DNA from: Acidobacteria bacterium AB60
GTDB taxonomy: Bacteria > Acidobacteriota > Terriglobia > Terriglobales > Acidobacteriaceae
Direction of reading: 5' to 3'
Assembly (NCBI GenBank): GCA_008682415.1
Contig: VANK01000001.1
Coordinates: 1,054,001 to 1,118,000, forward strand
DNA length: 64,000 bases
Shown: in pieces, positions 9,389-20,000 of the stretch
How the letters are laid out: the number at the start of each line of letters is the position of its first letter
How positions within the stretch are numbered: position 1 is the first letter of the stretch
Program-made: the position numbers and the translations under genes
Notes under the pieces: model-generated
Databases searched by the model: none
Told to the model about the DNA's origin: nothing
Seen by the model: the letters and a program-made list of their open reading frames with translations, nothing else

Positions 9389-11605
9389 TCATTGAGAATG
9401 ATTGCTGGAACGCTCGATCAGTTTATCGATCGTGATCGGAAGATCCCTGATGCGTATCCCAGTAGCATGGAATACCGCATTCGCCACCGCCGCAGCCGCA
9501 CCGGTGATTCCCATCTCACCCATGCCCCGCGCGCCGAGCGGATTGAATTTCAGATCGGGGACATCGAGAACGCTAATATCCATCTCACCGATATCCGCAT
9601 GCGCGGGCAGGTGATATTCCGACAGGTCCATATTGACGCTTCTACCATAACGAGGATCCATCTGGGCACCTTCAAACAAGGCCATGCCAATACCCCACAC
9701 AGCTCCGCCGGTGAGCTGGTTGATCCCCGCCTTCTTGTTGATGACCCTTCCGACGTCATAGACGCCCACAAACCGGCGGACTCGAACTGTAAAAAGATCG
9801 GGATCGACCCCAACTTCCGCAAACACAGCCCCGAAGGAATGCGTTGAATACCGTTCAATTTCCTGGCCCGGCTTTGCTTCGGCGGTTGCTTCAACGGTCC
9901 TTCCACCTTGGCGGCCCAGAATGTCTGCGTATCTCTCCCGAGCGCCATTCCGGTCCAAGATCAATTCCCCTTCGGAAACTTTGATCTGAGCCGGTTCCGA
10001 CTGATGCAATGGCGATGCCGGATCGTCGACCGCCATTTGAATGACCAGCTGCTTCACTCTTTGGGCGGCCAATTGCACAGCGGTTCCCACCGTTGCGACG
10101 GTCAGCGAGCCGCCTGAATAGATCGCCGGAGGAAGCTCTGTATCGCCTGTTCTGACATCGATTTGATCGATGCTGATTCCGAGTTCTTCCGCCGCAATTT
10201 GCGCAAGTACAGTGTAGGTTCCGGTTCCGATCTCATGCGTTGCCGAGCCCACGAATGCCTTTCCATCCGGAGATATCCGCACCACAGCTGAAGAGGCCGC
10301 CCGATAAGCGGGGTATGTAGCGGTTGCCATTCCCCAGCCGATCCATTGATTTCCTTTGCGCATACTTCGAGGAGCGTGGGGCCGGTGCTCCCATCCGAAG
10401 CGTTTAGCGCCCAACGTGTAACAGTCTCGCAACAGTTTTTGCGAATATGGCTTCTCATTCGTCTGGTCCTTCTCGGCATAGTTGCGCAGGCGGAGCTCTA
10501 GCGGGTCGATCCCGACGCGGTAAGCCACTTCGTCGACTGCGGACTCGAGCGCATAGCTCCCCGTCGCTTCTCCCGGCGCCCGCATGACCCAGGTGGGGCT
10601 TGTATCGAGGATTGCTACGCGATGGCTGGTGGCATTCGCATCGCATTTGTAGAGGTGATGCGATACCGTACCAGAATCCTCAATCAATTCGATCTGAGGT
10701 GATGCCTGAAGCACCACGTCATTTCGGATGGCGAGCAGTTCGCCCGCTTTCGTGGCGCCAATCAGTACCTTCTGTTGTGTCCTCGGCCGGCTTGCCGTAA
10801 CCGTGTAGACTTCCCGTCGGTTGAGCGCGATCTTCACCGGCCTTTGAAGCATCTTGGATGCCATCACTGCCAAGGGAGAATGAGACCAGAGCGCGCCCTT
10901 TCCCCCAAATCCGCCTCCGACGAACGGTCCAAGCACCCGGATGTTTGCTTCTGGGACTCCAAACCACACCGCAATGCAGGTCCGGACAAACACGATCCAC
11001 TGTGATGGCTCGTAGAGTGTAAGCCGGTCGCCCTCCCAATGTGCGATCGTCGCGTGCGGTTCCATCGGATTGTGATGCTGCACGGGGGTTGAATACATCG
11101 CTTGAACTTCCACGTCAGACCGGCTCAGTGCAGCTGCGAAATCCCCCCGTGCATAAGCGGCTGCATCTCCTCCGCTCTGGGGCGGTCGGGCTGACGCAAC
11201 TTGCGCCTCGAAATCACAGAGTGCATCTTCGCTCCGGTATTCGGCTTTTACGAGAGAAGCGGCCTCTTGAGCTGCTTCCAGAGACTCAGCTACGGCAAGT
11301 CCGATGACCTGACCGCTGTAATACACGCCGTCGTCTTGGAGCATCGCGATGCGCGGAGCATCCTTCAACTCCGGATGAATGCCCTGGTTCGGCAACCGCA
11401 AGGCGTTCGATGGGGTAATGATCTCAATCAGGCCGCGAACGCTCCTGGCATCGTGTAGGTCGAAACGCCGAACTCGCCCTTTTGCGATCGTGCTCAGGAC
11501 CGGTACACCATAGGCGAGGCGTTCCAACATAAAATCTGCTCCAAACTGAGCAGCCCCTGTAACCTTTGCAATTCCATCCACTCGCCAGCGCGGCTGGACC
11601 GTCAT
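9389..11605 (-). CDS. paoC: PaoC-like molybdopterin-binding subunit of aldehyde oxidoreductase
   Basis: The 738-residue protein is the large subunit of a xanthine-dehydrogenase-family enzyme. It begins with the aldehyde oxidase a/b hammerhead domain (VDGIAKVTGAAQFGADF) and continues with the molybdopterin-binding domains, including GPFVGGGFGGKG and the C-terminal RGMGEMGITGAA carrying the conserved glutamate expected at the active site. The ATG at 11605 overlaps the stop of the FAD subunit (ATGA), and open frame upstream of it is not needed. By analogy with PaoABC it would oxidise aldehydes to acids in the periplasm. Gene order paoA-paoB-paoC is the family order. The real substrate cannot be told from the sequence. 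Confidence 0.9.
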   Translation of the reverse strand: MTVQPRWRVDGIAKVTGAAQFGADFMLERLAYGVPVLSTIAKGRVRRFDLHDARSVRGLIEIITPSNALRLPNQGIHPELKDAPRIAMLQDDGVYYSGQVIGLAVAESLEAAQEAASLVKAEYRSEDALCDFEAQVASARPPQSGGDAAAYARGDFAAALSRSDVEVQAMYSTPVQHHNPMEPHATIAHWEGDRLTLYEPSQWIVFVRTCIAVWFGVPEANIRVLGPFVGGGFGGKGALWSHSPLAVMASKMLQRPVKIALNRREVYTVTASRPRTQQKVLIGATKAGELLAIRNDVVLQASPQIELIEDSGTVSHHLYKCDANATSHRVAILDTSPTWVMRAPGEATGSYALESAVDEVAYRVGIDPLELRLRNYAEKDQTNEKPYSQKLLRDCYTLGAKRFGWEHRPHAPRSMRKGNQWIGWGMATATYPAYRAASSAVVRISPDGKAFVGSATHEIGTGTYTVLAQIAAEELGISIDQIDVRTGDTELPPAIYSGGSLTVATVGTAVQLAAQRVKQLVIQMAVDDPASPLHQSEPAQIKVSEGELILDRNGARERYADILGRQGGRTVEATAEAKPGQEIERYSTHSFGAVFAEVGVDPDLFTVRVRRFVGVYDVGRVINKKAGINQLTGGAVWGIGMALFEGAQMDPRYGRSVNMDLSEYHLPAHADIGEMDISVLDVPDLKFNPLGARGMGEMGITGAAAAVANAVFHATGIRIRDLPITIDKLIERSSNHSQ

Positions 11606-12591
11606 GCAACACCTCCCGCGGCAAGCAACGCGCGCATGGCGGTTCTTTTCAGAAGCGGCACCTTGTACTTGTTTCCAGCGCGTGGGACCGCGGTTTGCAT
11701 CTCGAGGTCTACTGCGTCTGAAACGGCATCGACGCTCATCCTTTTTCCGATCAAAGCCCGCTCCGCTCGCAAGGCACGCCATGGTTTAGGAGCAACGGCC
11801 CCGAAGACCAGGCGAACGTCTCGGATGACACTGCCCTCAAGCGCAATGCCGGCAGCACACGAGACCAGAGCGAATGCGAAGCTCCTGCGGTCGCGAACCT
11901 TCAAGTACTCTGCTCGGTCACCGAAGGGCGACTTGGGCAGATTGATCGAAGTGATGATTTCGTCTGCTACCAGTTCTGTCTCAATATGGGGCGTATTGCC
12001 AGGAAGGCGATAAAAGTCATGGATCGGGATAGACCGATGCCCGCGGGGTCCTTCGACCTGAACGACTGCATCGAGAGCAGCTAGAGCCACACACATATCG
12101 GAAGGATGGACTGCGATGCAGGCCTCGCTCCCCCCAAAGATTGCATGAATTCGGTGGGCACCCTCTAAAGCAGAGCACCCGCTTCCGGGAACGCGTTTGT
12201 TGCAGGAATGAAAACCCGGATCCATGAAGTAGTAGCAACGGGTACGCTGCATCAGATTGCCGCCCGCCGTAGCCATGTTTCTCACCTGGGGAGACGCCCC
12301 GGAGAGTAGAGCCTTTGCAAGGAGCGCATAGTTCTTCCGGATCAGGGGATGATTCGCGATCTCCGTGTTTCGCACCGTGGCTCCGATCCGTACGCCCCCT
12401 TCTGGAAGCATGTCTATTTTGTCTAGCGGTAGTTTCTGAATATCGACCAATCGATCCGGTTGCTCAATGCCCTCCCGCATCAGATCAACAAGATTCGTAC
12501 CGCCGCCTAGCAGACGGGTGCTAGGGTGCTCCTGAAGTACGCGGATTGCAGCGTTGATGGTCCCCGCTTGAGAAAACTGGAAGGGCCTCAT
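11602..12591 (-). CDS. paoB: PaoB-like FAD-binding subunit of aldehyde oxidoreductase
   Basis: The 329-residue protein is an FAD-binding subunit of the xanthine dehydrogenase family. It shows the FAD pyrophosphate loop LLGGGTNLVDLM, the second flavin motif TAGGNLMQRTRC, and a cysteine-containing insertion (FHSCNKRVPGSGC) of the kind that binds an extra iron-sulfur cluster in PaoB/YagS enzymes. The C-terminal CO dehydrogenase flavoprotein domain starts near residue 225. The chosen ATG at 12591 overlaps the stop of the 2Fe-2S subunit gene, and the end overlaps the next start, so the three subunits are translationally coupled. It would pass electrons from the iron-sulfur clusters to an acceptor. 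Confidence 0.9.
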   Translation of the reverse strand: MRPFQFSQAGTINAAIRVLQEHPSTRLLGGGTNLVDLMREGIEQPDRLVDIQKLPLDKIDMLPEGGVRIGATVRNTEIANHPLIRKNYALLAKALLSGASPQVRNMATAGGNLMQRTRCYYFMDPGFHSCNKRVPGSGCSALEGAHRIHAIFGGSEACIAVHPSDMCVALAALDAVVQVEGPRGHRSIPIHDFYRLPGNTPHIETELVADEIITSINLPKSPFGDRAEYLKVRDRRSFAFALVSCAAGIALEGSVIRDVRLVFGAVAPKPWRALRAERALIGKRMSVDAVSDAVDLEMQTAVPRAGNKYKVPLLKRTAMRALLAAGGVA

Positions 12592-13274
12592 GCGTCTCGC
12601 CTCTCCCGGTGTGCCGCATCCACTGCAGCCACGATGTTTACGTATGCACCGCACCGGCAGAGATTGCCGCTCATACGCTCCCGGATTTCATCGCGGGTCA
12701 ATGCGTGCGAGCTCATCGGCGCAAAGTCCAATGCGCTTCCGTCACCCCGCCGCCACTCATCGAGCATTGCCACAGCCGAACAAATCTGTCCGGGCGTACA
12801 GTACCCACATTGAAATCCATCATGTTCGAGGAAAGCGATCTGCATGGGGTGGAGCTCCCGCTCATTGCCGAGACCCTCGATGGTCGTAATCTGATCGCCT
12901 ACATGAGTGGCCGCGAATGACAAGCAACTGACGATACGGCGACCGTTAACCAGGACCGTACATGTTCCACATTGGCCGCGGTCGCAGCCCTTTTTGGTGC
13001 CAGTCAAACCAAAGTGTTCTCGAAGCAAATCAAGCAGGCTGGTACGTGAATCGACCGAGACTGCATGGGCCTCTCCATTCACGGTCAGGGAAACTGGAAC
13101 GAGGGCTCCCTCCAATGGCGTAGCTTGATGGGGGGCAGTCAAATGCCCGCCCAGCACAGGGACTCCCAGAGCCACCGATCCGCTTAGTGCGGCGGACGTC
13201 TTCACGAATTCTCGCCGGGTAAGCTCCTCCATCTGATGGTTGAATGTGTTTGGAGTTTTTTCGGAATTCCGCAT
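12588..13274 (-). CDS. paoA: PaoA-like 2Fe-2S subunit with Tat signal
   Basis: The 228-residue protein carries a twin-arginine signal (TRREFVKTSAALSGS) followed by a 2Fe-2S ferredoxin domain (CDRGQCGTCTVLVNG) and a second four-cysteine cluster domain (FQCGYCTPGQI and GNLCRCGAY). This is the usual small subunit of periplasmic aldehyde oxidoreductases, and the Tat signal explains export of the assembled complex. Start choice is uncertain: ATG at 13274 is used here; TTG at 13280 sits closer to a G-rich ribosome site, and ATG at 13232 would begin just before the twin arginines. It is the first gene of the paoABC-like operon. No dedicated XdhC/PaoD maturation gene is adjacent. Confidence 0.9.
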   Translation of the reverse strand: MRNSEKTPNTFNHQMEELTRREFVKTSAALSGSVALGVPVLGGHLTAPHQATPLEGALVPVSLTVNGEAHAVSVDSRTSLLDLLREHFGLTGTKKGCDRGQCGTCTVLVNGRRIVSCLSFAATHVGDQITTIEGLGNERELHPMQIAFLEHDGFQCGYCTPGQICSAVAMLDEWRRGDGSALDFAPMSSHALTRDEIRERMSGNLCRCGAYVNIVAAVDAAHRERRDA

Positions 13275-13535
13275 AAGCAAAGTGTCCCCCCGTCAGGCGC
13301 CGATCGCTACGACCACGTGGCGAACTGGTCATATCTCTTGGCGAACAGTTTGTCCTTCCTGGCATAGCTTCGAAGGGTTCCTGAAATTTGATTGGCTGCC
13401 CGTTTCCGATGGAGCTAATCGTCAGTCGAATTCACACGGAAGAGAAGTTCTGTTCAGATCGTCCTCTTGATCGACGTACCGAAATAAGCTTGACGGGGAA
13501 ACTAGACCGGGTGGAGGAAGTACGGATATTCGCAG

Positions 13536-14147
13536 TCATTGGAGCTTGGTTTTGTGCGCGGTAAAATTAACCTCCCATGTCTGGCCGCCGTCGGCCGAGT
13601 AAGACTCCTCGTAGACATGGCTTGTGGGTGCGAACTCCGACCAGACAGCGCGGACCAGAACCGTTCGGCCATCGACCGTATCCGTTCCAATCAATACGCA
13701 GCGGCCGTTTTGGAAGCTTCCAATCATTGGCGGCGCTATCTTCCCAACTGCACTGTTGGCGAAGTTCATGCTCCATTGGCGGCCTTGCGGATCATAGAGG
13801 AAGACGGTCATTCCCTCCCAACGCCCTTTTGGGCCATCAGCCACGATCTCCTCCACTTGCGCGCGGCCATCCCAGATCTTGCGGACCGTTACGGTGCCCG
13901 TCAGGTGCATTGTTTCGTTCGAACCGCTTAGCGGATGGACACGTCGCACAATATCGGTCCTCCAGACACCGAGGTCGAAGTCGAAATCGCGACTGCCATC
14001 GTGCGACACGGAACTCGCCTGTTCCGTCTGAAGGGCTGTCGATCGCATCGGGCTCATGATGAACATGAGTAGGAGGCACAGCCAGATCGCCTGTGGAACC
14101 GTAGAACCGGGCCTGTCAAAACGGCGCGAAGATTGAAAGTCGCTCAT
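13536..14147 (-). CDS. Secreted protein of unknown function (DUF1579-like)
   Basis: The 203-residue protein has an N-terminal hydrophobic segment (IWLCLLLMFIMSP) that could act as a signal peptide, then a beta-rich domain with FDFDLGVWRTDI, VFLYDPQGRQWSMNFANS and YEESYSADGGQTWEVNFT. This pattern resembles DUF1579-like or lipocalin-like exported proteins common in Acidobacteriota; no reaction is known. A paralogue with the same landmarks is encoded at 49777-50358. ATG at 14147 is preferred; an upstream TTG at 14186 is possible. It is monocistronic as far as can be seen. Confidence 0.75.
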   Translation of the reverse strand: MSDFQSSRRFDRPGSTVPQAIWLCLLLMFIMSPMRSTALQTEQASSVSHDGSRDFDFDLGVWRTDIVRRVHPLSGSNETMHLTGTVTVRKIWDGRAQVEEIVADGPKGRWEGMTVFLYDPQGRQWSMNFANSAVGKIAPPMIGSFQNGRCVLIGTDTVDGRTVLVRAVWSEFAPTSHVYEESYSADGGQTWEVNFTAHKTKLQ

Positions 14148-14362
14148 GGAGGGCAGTATATTGTCGATTTCTCCGTGACCTACCAAGGAATGCAGCAGGG
14201 TTTTTCAAACAAAAATCAAACATAGGCACTTCAGATCGAGCTCGGAGAATTATCTCGGACTCGCCCTGGTGGCTGAGAACGGGGGGGGCATTCGCGCGAT
14301 CAATTGGCACTTCGAAATTTAGATTGACCGCGTCGTCAAATCAAAGACGAAATTCTGCGCTT

Positions 14363-14480
14363 TTATGAGGCCGGTGGGCCATCGTGCGCGAAGTCCACTT
14401 GGTACCCTTCTGAGCGCCGACGGCCTCCTGACACCCTTGCGAAGGGACTGTTCGTCTTCGACGACGAGGATCCTTCTGAG
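14363..14480 (-). pseudogene. Remnant of a response-regulator receiver domain
   Basis: One minus-strand frame encodes RILVVEDEQSLRKGV (14474-14430), the first beta strand and acidic pocket of a receiver domain. A different frame continues with EGYQVDFAHDGPPAS (14410-14366), the matching second segment. A frameshift separates them, and the phospho-acceptor Asp and everything after it are missing. It is therefore the 5' scrap of an OmpR/PhoB-type response regulator gene. Confidence 0.6.
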
Positions 14481-14644
14481 GCTGAGGCCGTCAAGATGGC
14501 TTGGCATGCTGGGCTGGGATGAAAGCCTGAGCATGAGCGAAATGAATGAAATCTCATTATGCCAAGGCATTTAGTAGCGACTCTTTCAAGGGATCCGACG
14601 TCGATCCGCGCCGATGAAGCTTGGCCTAACCGGGCCCCAGAAAG

Positions 14645-14679
14645 AAAAATGCCGAGCATCCGTCGGCGGCATGCTCGGC
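14645..14679 (-). terminator. Intrinsic terminator-like hairpin (minus strand)
   Basis: Perfect 9-bp stem GCCGAGCAT/ATGCTCGGC (14651-14659 and 14671-14679) followed on the minus strand by ATTTTTCTTTC. No minus-strand gene directly upstream is recognised, so it may have served a gene now lost. Confidence 0.55.
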
Positions 14680-14880
14680 GCGGAGGGCTATCTCTAAGAA
14701 TTTACGGCGTCGGGAATCGGTGTATGCTTATTCTATCTCTCGGTTGAGATGGCGGCATCGACTACGGAGATGTACCCCGAACCAACGTTGCCTGTTTTCG
14801 CCATTGAAATTTCTTGTGGTGAAGTCTTGTGCGGGCGAAATTGGGCCGTTTTGACTAGCAGATCTCTTCATCCAAAGCCC

Positions 14881-15411
14881 ATGCGACAATCCCTGCATTT
14901 CCACGTCATATACCTTGAAAACGCGATTCAGGACGTCAGGAATCGCCTCACTCGTCAGAACCTGACCACAGAAGAGGTTGAAGACCTGCACCTCCGACTT
15001 AGTCTGGCCGAGGATGCCCTTGCGCATTACAGGAGAGCCTATGCTCTTGAATTGAACTTGCCAAGTTCCGAGCCGCCCAATGAGCCTGCTAATCGCACGT
15101 CCACTCAGGATGAAGGAGCAGGTGATTCTGGACGAGGGCACAATACGAAGGGTCGTGCTTCAAACAATCGGGGTGTGGGCAGAAGAATGTTCCCGGAAAC
15201 GACTAGGCATGCAGCCTTCCACCGATATTCCGTCGTTCGTTCTTGTTCACTCCGATCTGATGTTCGGTTGCATTTCATTCGACCTTTTCTGGCCCCAGCA
15301 CAATGGCATCGATTGCCTTTACAAAAGGAAGGATGTCCGGTAGGTACTGTGGTCTTGGTAAAAGCGGATACCCATACCGGCCCGTATTCTTCGCTAAGCC
15401 CGACCCTCTAA
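14881..15411 (+). CDS. Small coiled-coil protein with a doubtful C-terminal extension
   Basis: The first 65 or so residues (MRQSLHFHVIYLENAIQDV, then LSLAEDALAHYRRAYALE) form a helical, coiled-coil-like unit that resembles the complete 64-residue protein at 27762-27956 (shared pattern L-AE-AL-(H/S)-(Y/F)R-AY-LE). The remaining 110 residues have no recognisable features and differ from the usual length of such proteins. Another frame in this stretch (15080-15343) also looks protein-like, so a frameshift or read-through into unrelated sequence is possible. The function of this family is unknown. Confidence 0.5.
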   Translation: MRQSLHFHVIYLENAIQDVRNRLTRQNLTTEEVEDLHLRLSLAEDALAHYRRAYALELNLPSSEPPNEPANRTSTQDEGAGDSGRGHNTKGRASNNRGVGRRMFPETTRHAAFHRYSVVRSCSLRSDVRLHFIRPFLAPAQWHRLPLQKEGCPVGTVVLVKADTHTGPYSSLSPTL

Positions 15412-15852
15412 ATTCCCCTATTGCGAGATCGCCCTTGGCATCGTTGAGGGCAGTCACAGCCGCGCACAGTCTGCTATATTTCGCGAGTCTCGTCGGAGGA
15501 TTTGAGTCTTGGTGCCACGCTAGATGCCGCTGCCTTGTCTTTTTGCCTCGAGGAAGACCGTTCCCCTAAGACGCAGCAGATGTTCCGGGCGAGACTACTG
15601 ATCTCAAGCGCGGTGGTATCTTCAGAAAATGGCAGCTTTCGTAACACTTTCAGCATCGCTGTGATTTCATTTCCGGATGGGTCCGAAAAGCTCATGCTCA
15701 GGACTCGACCAAGCTGAGACGGGCTGAGAGTCTTGTTACGCGCATTTTCTTCATGGAAGACGGAGGGCAGGGCCACGTGGCTCGACAGGAGTTCAAATAC
15801 AGGATTCTGGTCGTAGACGATGATCCCATCATCAGAGAAACCGCTGCACTCA
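15368..15852 (+). repeat. Left copy of a 0.46-0.49 kb inverted duplication
   Basis: This segment is nearly identical, in inverted orientation, to 27096-27553. Shared landmarks run from GATACCCATACCGGCCCG to the codons for RILVVDDDPIIRETAAL of a response regulator. Two indels separate the copies: about 43 extra bases here near 15395-15440, and about 15 extra bases in the other copy. The match stops abruptly at about 15852, inside the response-regulator coding sequence, where truncated choice-of-anchor sequence begins. Confidence 0.85.
15753..15850 (+). pseudogene. Truncated 5' end of a response regulator gene (copy of 26589-27194)
   Basis: The start codon and the first 33 codons (MEDGGQGHVARQEFKYRILV onward to RETAAL) duplicate the start of the intact response regulator at 27194. 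The phosphorylation site and output part are absent because the duplication ends here, so this copy cannot work as a regulator. Confidence 0.75.
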
Positions 15853-16637
15853 GGCAATTCCGGCCTATACCAGTTGGAGAATGACGGGGTGCTCACGGCT
15901 AAGAGCACGCTGGTGGCCGGTAATCAGGGCGAGAACTGCAATAGCGATGGAACAGCTACTTCAAACGGCTACAATCTATCGGACGACAGCTGCGGCATCT
16001 TCAATGCGGCTACCGATAGAAATAACACGCCCGCGGATCTGGACCCCAACGGCTTACAGAATAATGGTGGTCCTACCCAGACCATCGCTCTGCTCTCCAA
16101 GAGCCCAGCAATAAATGCGATTCCGGCTGCCAACTGTACCGACAATCAAGGCAATCCGATCACGACGGTTCAGCGCCGCATCAAACGCCCGCAAAGCGCG
16201 GGCTGCGATATCGGCGCTTTTGAGCTGGTCCAGAACACGCCCTTCTCTTCTTCAGCGCGGAATTAGCCATCCTGACCGGCCAACCGTCCGCGGTCGGCGT
16301 CACTGCCTGGTTCTCGCTCGGTTCCACAAGCAATAGCATTCATCCGCTCACGGAAGCCGTTACGCTGCAGATTGCCAACTATACTGTGAACGTTCCGGCC
16401 GGATCTTTTCATCAGCTCTGGAACAGTCCGCAGGCTCCCTACGTCTATACGGGCATAATTAACGGCGCCAAACTGGTGGTCGGTCTTACTTCTCTGGGCA
16501 ACAACAACTATCAATTCGATGCGGCCGGCTGGCCGGTGACGTTTAGCTCTGGTATTACGAATCCGGTAACCGTCTCGCTCACCATCGGCGATGACTCGGG
16601 CAGCGCACCCGTAACCGCTCTCATCAGTGCGCGTTAG
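15851..16637 (+). pseudogene. Truncated choice-of-anchor Q / beta-helix protein
   Basis: The sequence beginning near 15860 encodes the C-terminal part of a right-handed beta-helix protein (LENDGVLTAKSTLVAGNQG, then GGPTQTIALLSKSPAINAIP, and the terminal signature CDIGAFELV). The intact homologue at 21017-23455 has the same end (CDIGAYELR). A stop codon occurs at 16264. In another frame the sequence continues as an extra beta-rich domain (VPAGSFHQLWNSPQAPYVY to TALISAR, stop at 16637), pointing to a frameshift. The 5' part is missing: upstream DNA is the inverted duplication. It looks like a gene destroyed by that rearrangement. Confidence 0.7.
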
Positions 16638-17085
16638 TCGATGCAATTCCCGTTATCAATTGGGCGATATGCGGGGGGATTGACCCCCTCGGAGGTCGAG
16701 CGGATATACCTAGAGCGTCCCGCCGGCCAGGGTTCTCCCCCCGGATATGTGAGTCGCGCTCGCGGTGACATTGATCTTCCCCCATCGCCCAGGCCTGGCG
16801 TTTAGGCGGTGACTGTTTCCGGGATTCAGTCTGTCACGGACTTTTGGGAAAACTGAACTCACCTGTCGCATAGAACGTGTATAACGGCCAATCTCTGGCA
16901 ACCACTACGCTTGTCAAGCTTTGCCGCAAGCAGTCAACAATGGGTGTCGCGTGAATCTGGCCTAATAAAACGTATTGAAAGCACCTAGTCGATCTATCGG
17001 ACATCCACAGATTTACAATTCGTGTACCCCTACCCTTGTCTCCGGGCCGGGTTGACGCTATGTTCAAGGGCGTGCAATCTTGCGG
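16638..17085. other. Intergenic region before the histidine kinase
   Basis: About 450 bases with no coding signal recognised. It should contain the promoter of the histidine kinase/response regulator pair, but no clear promoter or operator could be picked out. Confidence 0.5.
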
Positions 17086-20000
17086 ATGTTCGCAAAAATT
17101 GTGAGAATGATTCGCCGGCTGAAGAATGGACTAGCCGTGGGCGTTGCCGCTCTTACGCCTGTATTGTCCAGCTACGTTCTCACCGCAGCTGAAGCCAAGG
17201 TACCATCTCGGAGCTCGCAGCTGCTCGAGCAATCCTGGGTGGTGGGTACTGAAAATCGCTCCCACATAATATGCGCGCTGTTGCAAACGCGCCAAGGATA
17301 CCTATGGATCGGAACCAACAAAGGCCTGGTTCGCTTCGATGGCGTGCGTTTTACGGACTTCCTCGCCACGAAAACGCCAGGCATGAGCCGGGGCCGAACG
17401 GGGTTCGCGGCAATGTGGGAGGACAGCCAGGGCGGTATTTGGGCTGGAACGGATGCTGGGGTAACTCACTACGACGGGCAGCACTTCACGACGCTAACTA
17501 CACGCGACGGCCTGCCCAGTAACTCCGTTGTCCGAATTGATGGCGATGAGACGGGGAGGGTCTGGATCTATACGCGCAACGGCGTCGGTTGCTGGAAGGA
17601 AGGAAAGCTGAGAACGATTCCATCCGAGCTCGATAAACAACCCTGGACAAGTATCATAACCGAGTTCCCACGAAACGGCGATGTATTTCACATTGGGCTC
17701 TGGCGCAGGTCTGGTGTTTCTGGCGTGGAACGCTTTGCGTATGGCCACTGGAGAAACTTTCCAATAACTTTCCAGCGCTTTATGGAGCTAGAGTCCATCT
17801 ACGAAGACTCATTGCACCGCGTCTGGTTTTCAATCCGAACAGAGCCAACGATCTACTACGAGGTTACGCCCACCAACTCTCTGCAAACGTACCAAGGCAT
17901 TCCGCAAAAAGCCTTCGTGTTCTTTTGCGACCGCGATGGTTTTCTCTGGCTCACGGACCACGACGCGCACACAGCCCGTTGGAAGAACGGCACAACTTAT
18001 CCGATGCCAGGTTTCAGAACGCCGTATCTGACGCATGTCATTCAACGTCCAAATGGAGCGCTCTGGGCCGGCACCTTTAACACCCGCCTCTTTCTATTTA
18101 GGCCGCGGCTTATCGACGCCATTCCGATGCCGGAGTCACAGGAGGTCGGCTCCGTGTTGTTCCGTCAGAGGAACGGAACTGTATGGGCCGCTGGCGTGCA
18201 ACTGGTGCGATTCACCGGAAATCAGGGTACAATCATCGCGCCTTTGGGCAAGCCTAATTTTCGTGGAATGGCTGGAGCGCTTGGGGAAGATCGTTACGGC
18301 CACCTCTTAGTTGGAATGCGCAATTACACCGGCGTGCGCGTACTCTCCGCAAACTCGCGCACGACGAATCTCAGCGTGCCGGTCACGTCGAAACACAGCA
18401 GCATCGTCCCTCTCCCTATGTACTCCAAGGTCACGGGCTTTGTTCGCGCAATCTTAATGGACGCCGCGCAAGATGAATGGTTCGGAACCACTACGGGCTT
18501 GTTTCACGCGCATGCGGGAGACACTGAGCGTGTGCCGGTTCATTTACCTGGCACAGAAATCAGATGCCTGCTGGAGGTCGCTCCCGGACAACTGTGGATC
18601 GGAACCGATAAAGGACCAGCGATATTGTGGGACGGAAAACTGGAACCATTCCCGCCGGGTTCCGCTTGGACTTCCGGTGGGGTATCGTCTTTGGTTCAAG
18701 ATCAGCAAGGCACCATCTGGATCAGCAGCACCGAGAAAGGAGTCATTCGTTACCGCAACGGCAAGTTTCGCACGTTCGATGAGGAAGACGGTTTGCCGAC
18801 ACACGTGATCTATAGCATTTCTTGTGACCCGCAACACTTCTGGTTGCGGACGGACATGGGCCTTCTTCGCATTGCCATGGACGGTCTCCTGCGAGACACG
18901 GAACAGAAAATATCTGACCTGACGATCGCGCACTATGACACACGAGACGGTATTCCGTCCACTGAAATGGCGCCCGACGGCAATCAGGGCGTGCTCCAAT
19001 TCTCAGATGGAACCAGGTGGTTCTCTTCTTTTGAGGGGATCGCGTCCATTTTGCCGGGTGTTCTGGAAGGACTCCCTTCGCGGCCACACGCCGTCATCGA
19101 AGAACATTCAATCGATTCGTCGGACCTGCTGGTTTCCGGACCGAAGGGCATCGTGGTCACTCCATCTCAGACCAGCCTGGAAATCCACTACACCGCTCTT
19201 GGTTCGTTTCGCCCCGAACAGGTAAAGTTTCGGTATCGTTTGGCAGGCATCGATGAGGGATGGGTTCCTGTTCACGACCGCCGAGCAGCCTTTTACACAC
19301 ACCTTCCGCCAGGTTCTTACACGTTCAGCGTGCAGGCAGCAGATGGAGACCAAAGTGAATGGGACCAGCCGGCCCAGATCGCCGTTACGGTTCTGACGCC
19401 GTTCTACAAAACGTGGTGGATGAGAACCTTACTGCTGCTCGCTCTGACATCCGCGATAGCATTTGTTATTGAGCTGCGGCGCCGTCAGATGCTGGAAGCC
19501 CAACGCATACGTCAGGCATTTATTCATCGGCTCCTCTCCTCGCAAGAAAGTGAACGCAAACGGATTGCGCATGATCTTCATGACGGATTGGGCCAGCATC
19601 TTGCACTCATCCGAACGCTCGCGCTCTTGCCTCGGAAACGGAAAAGTTCCCAGCAATCGGACGAGCATCCGGCGGTCGAATCCCCAGAGCCGCTCTCCTC
19701 CATTGCCGAGCAGGCGGCAGTCGCCATTCGTGAAGTCGAAGCTATCTGTTATGGTCTGCGCCCGTACCAGTTGGACCGGCTTGGCCTGACGAAGGCTGTG
19801 CGCTCGCTGCTGCGCAAGCTGGAAGAAGGGAACGCCCTCTTTCTTCGCAGCTCAATCGATGATATAGACGGGTTTTTTCCGCCGGAGTTGGAAATTACTT
19901 TCTATCGCATCCTGCAGGAGGCGATTAGCAATATTCTGAAGCACTCCGAGGCGAGCCGCGCGGAAATCACAGTAATCTGCGACGGCACGAGGTTGCGCTT

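Larger units (their letters stand above)
14148..14880. other. Intergenic region with remnants
   Basis: About 0.7 kb that contains a frameshifted response-regulator fragment (14363-14480, minus strand) and an intrinsic terminator-like hairpin (14645-14679). Nothing else recognisable was seen. Confidence 0.5.

Noticed and set aside
15474..15908. Minus-strand open frame across the left duplication copy (similar frame on the plus strand at 27106-27428)
   Set aside because: It is antisense to the duplicated response regulator start and leader, has no family motifs, and its ends differ between copies.
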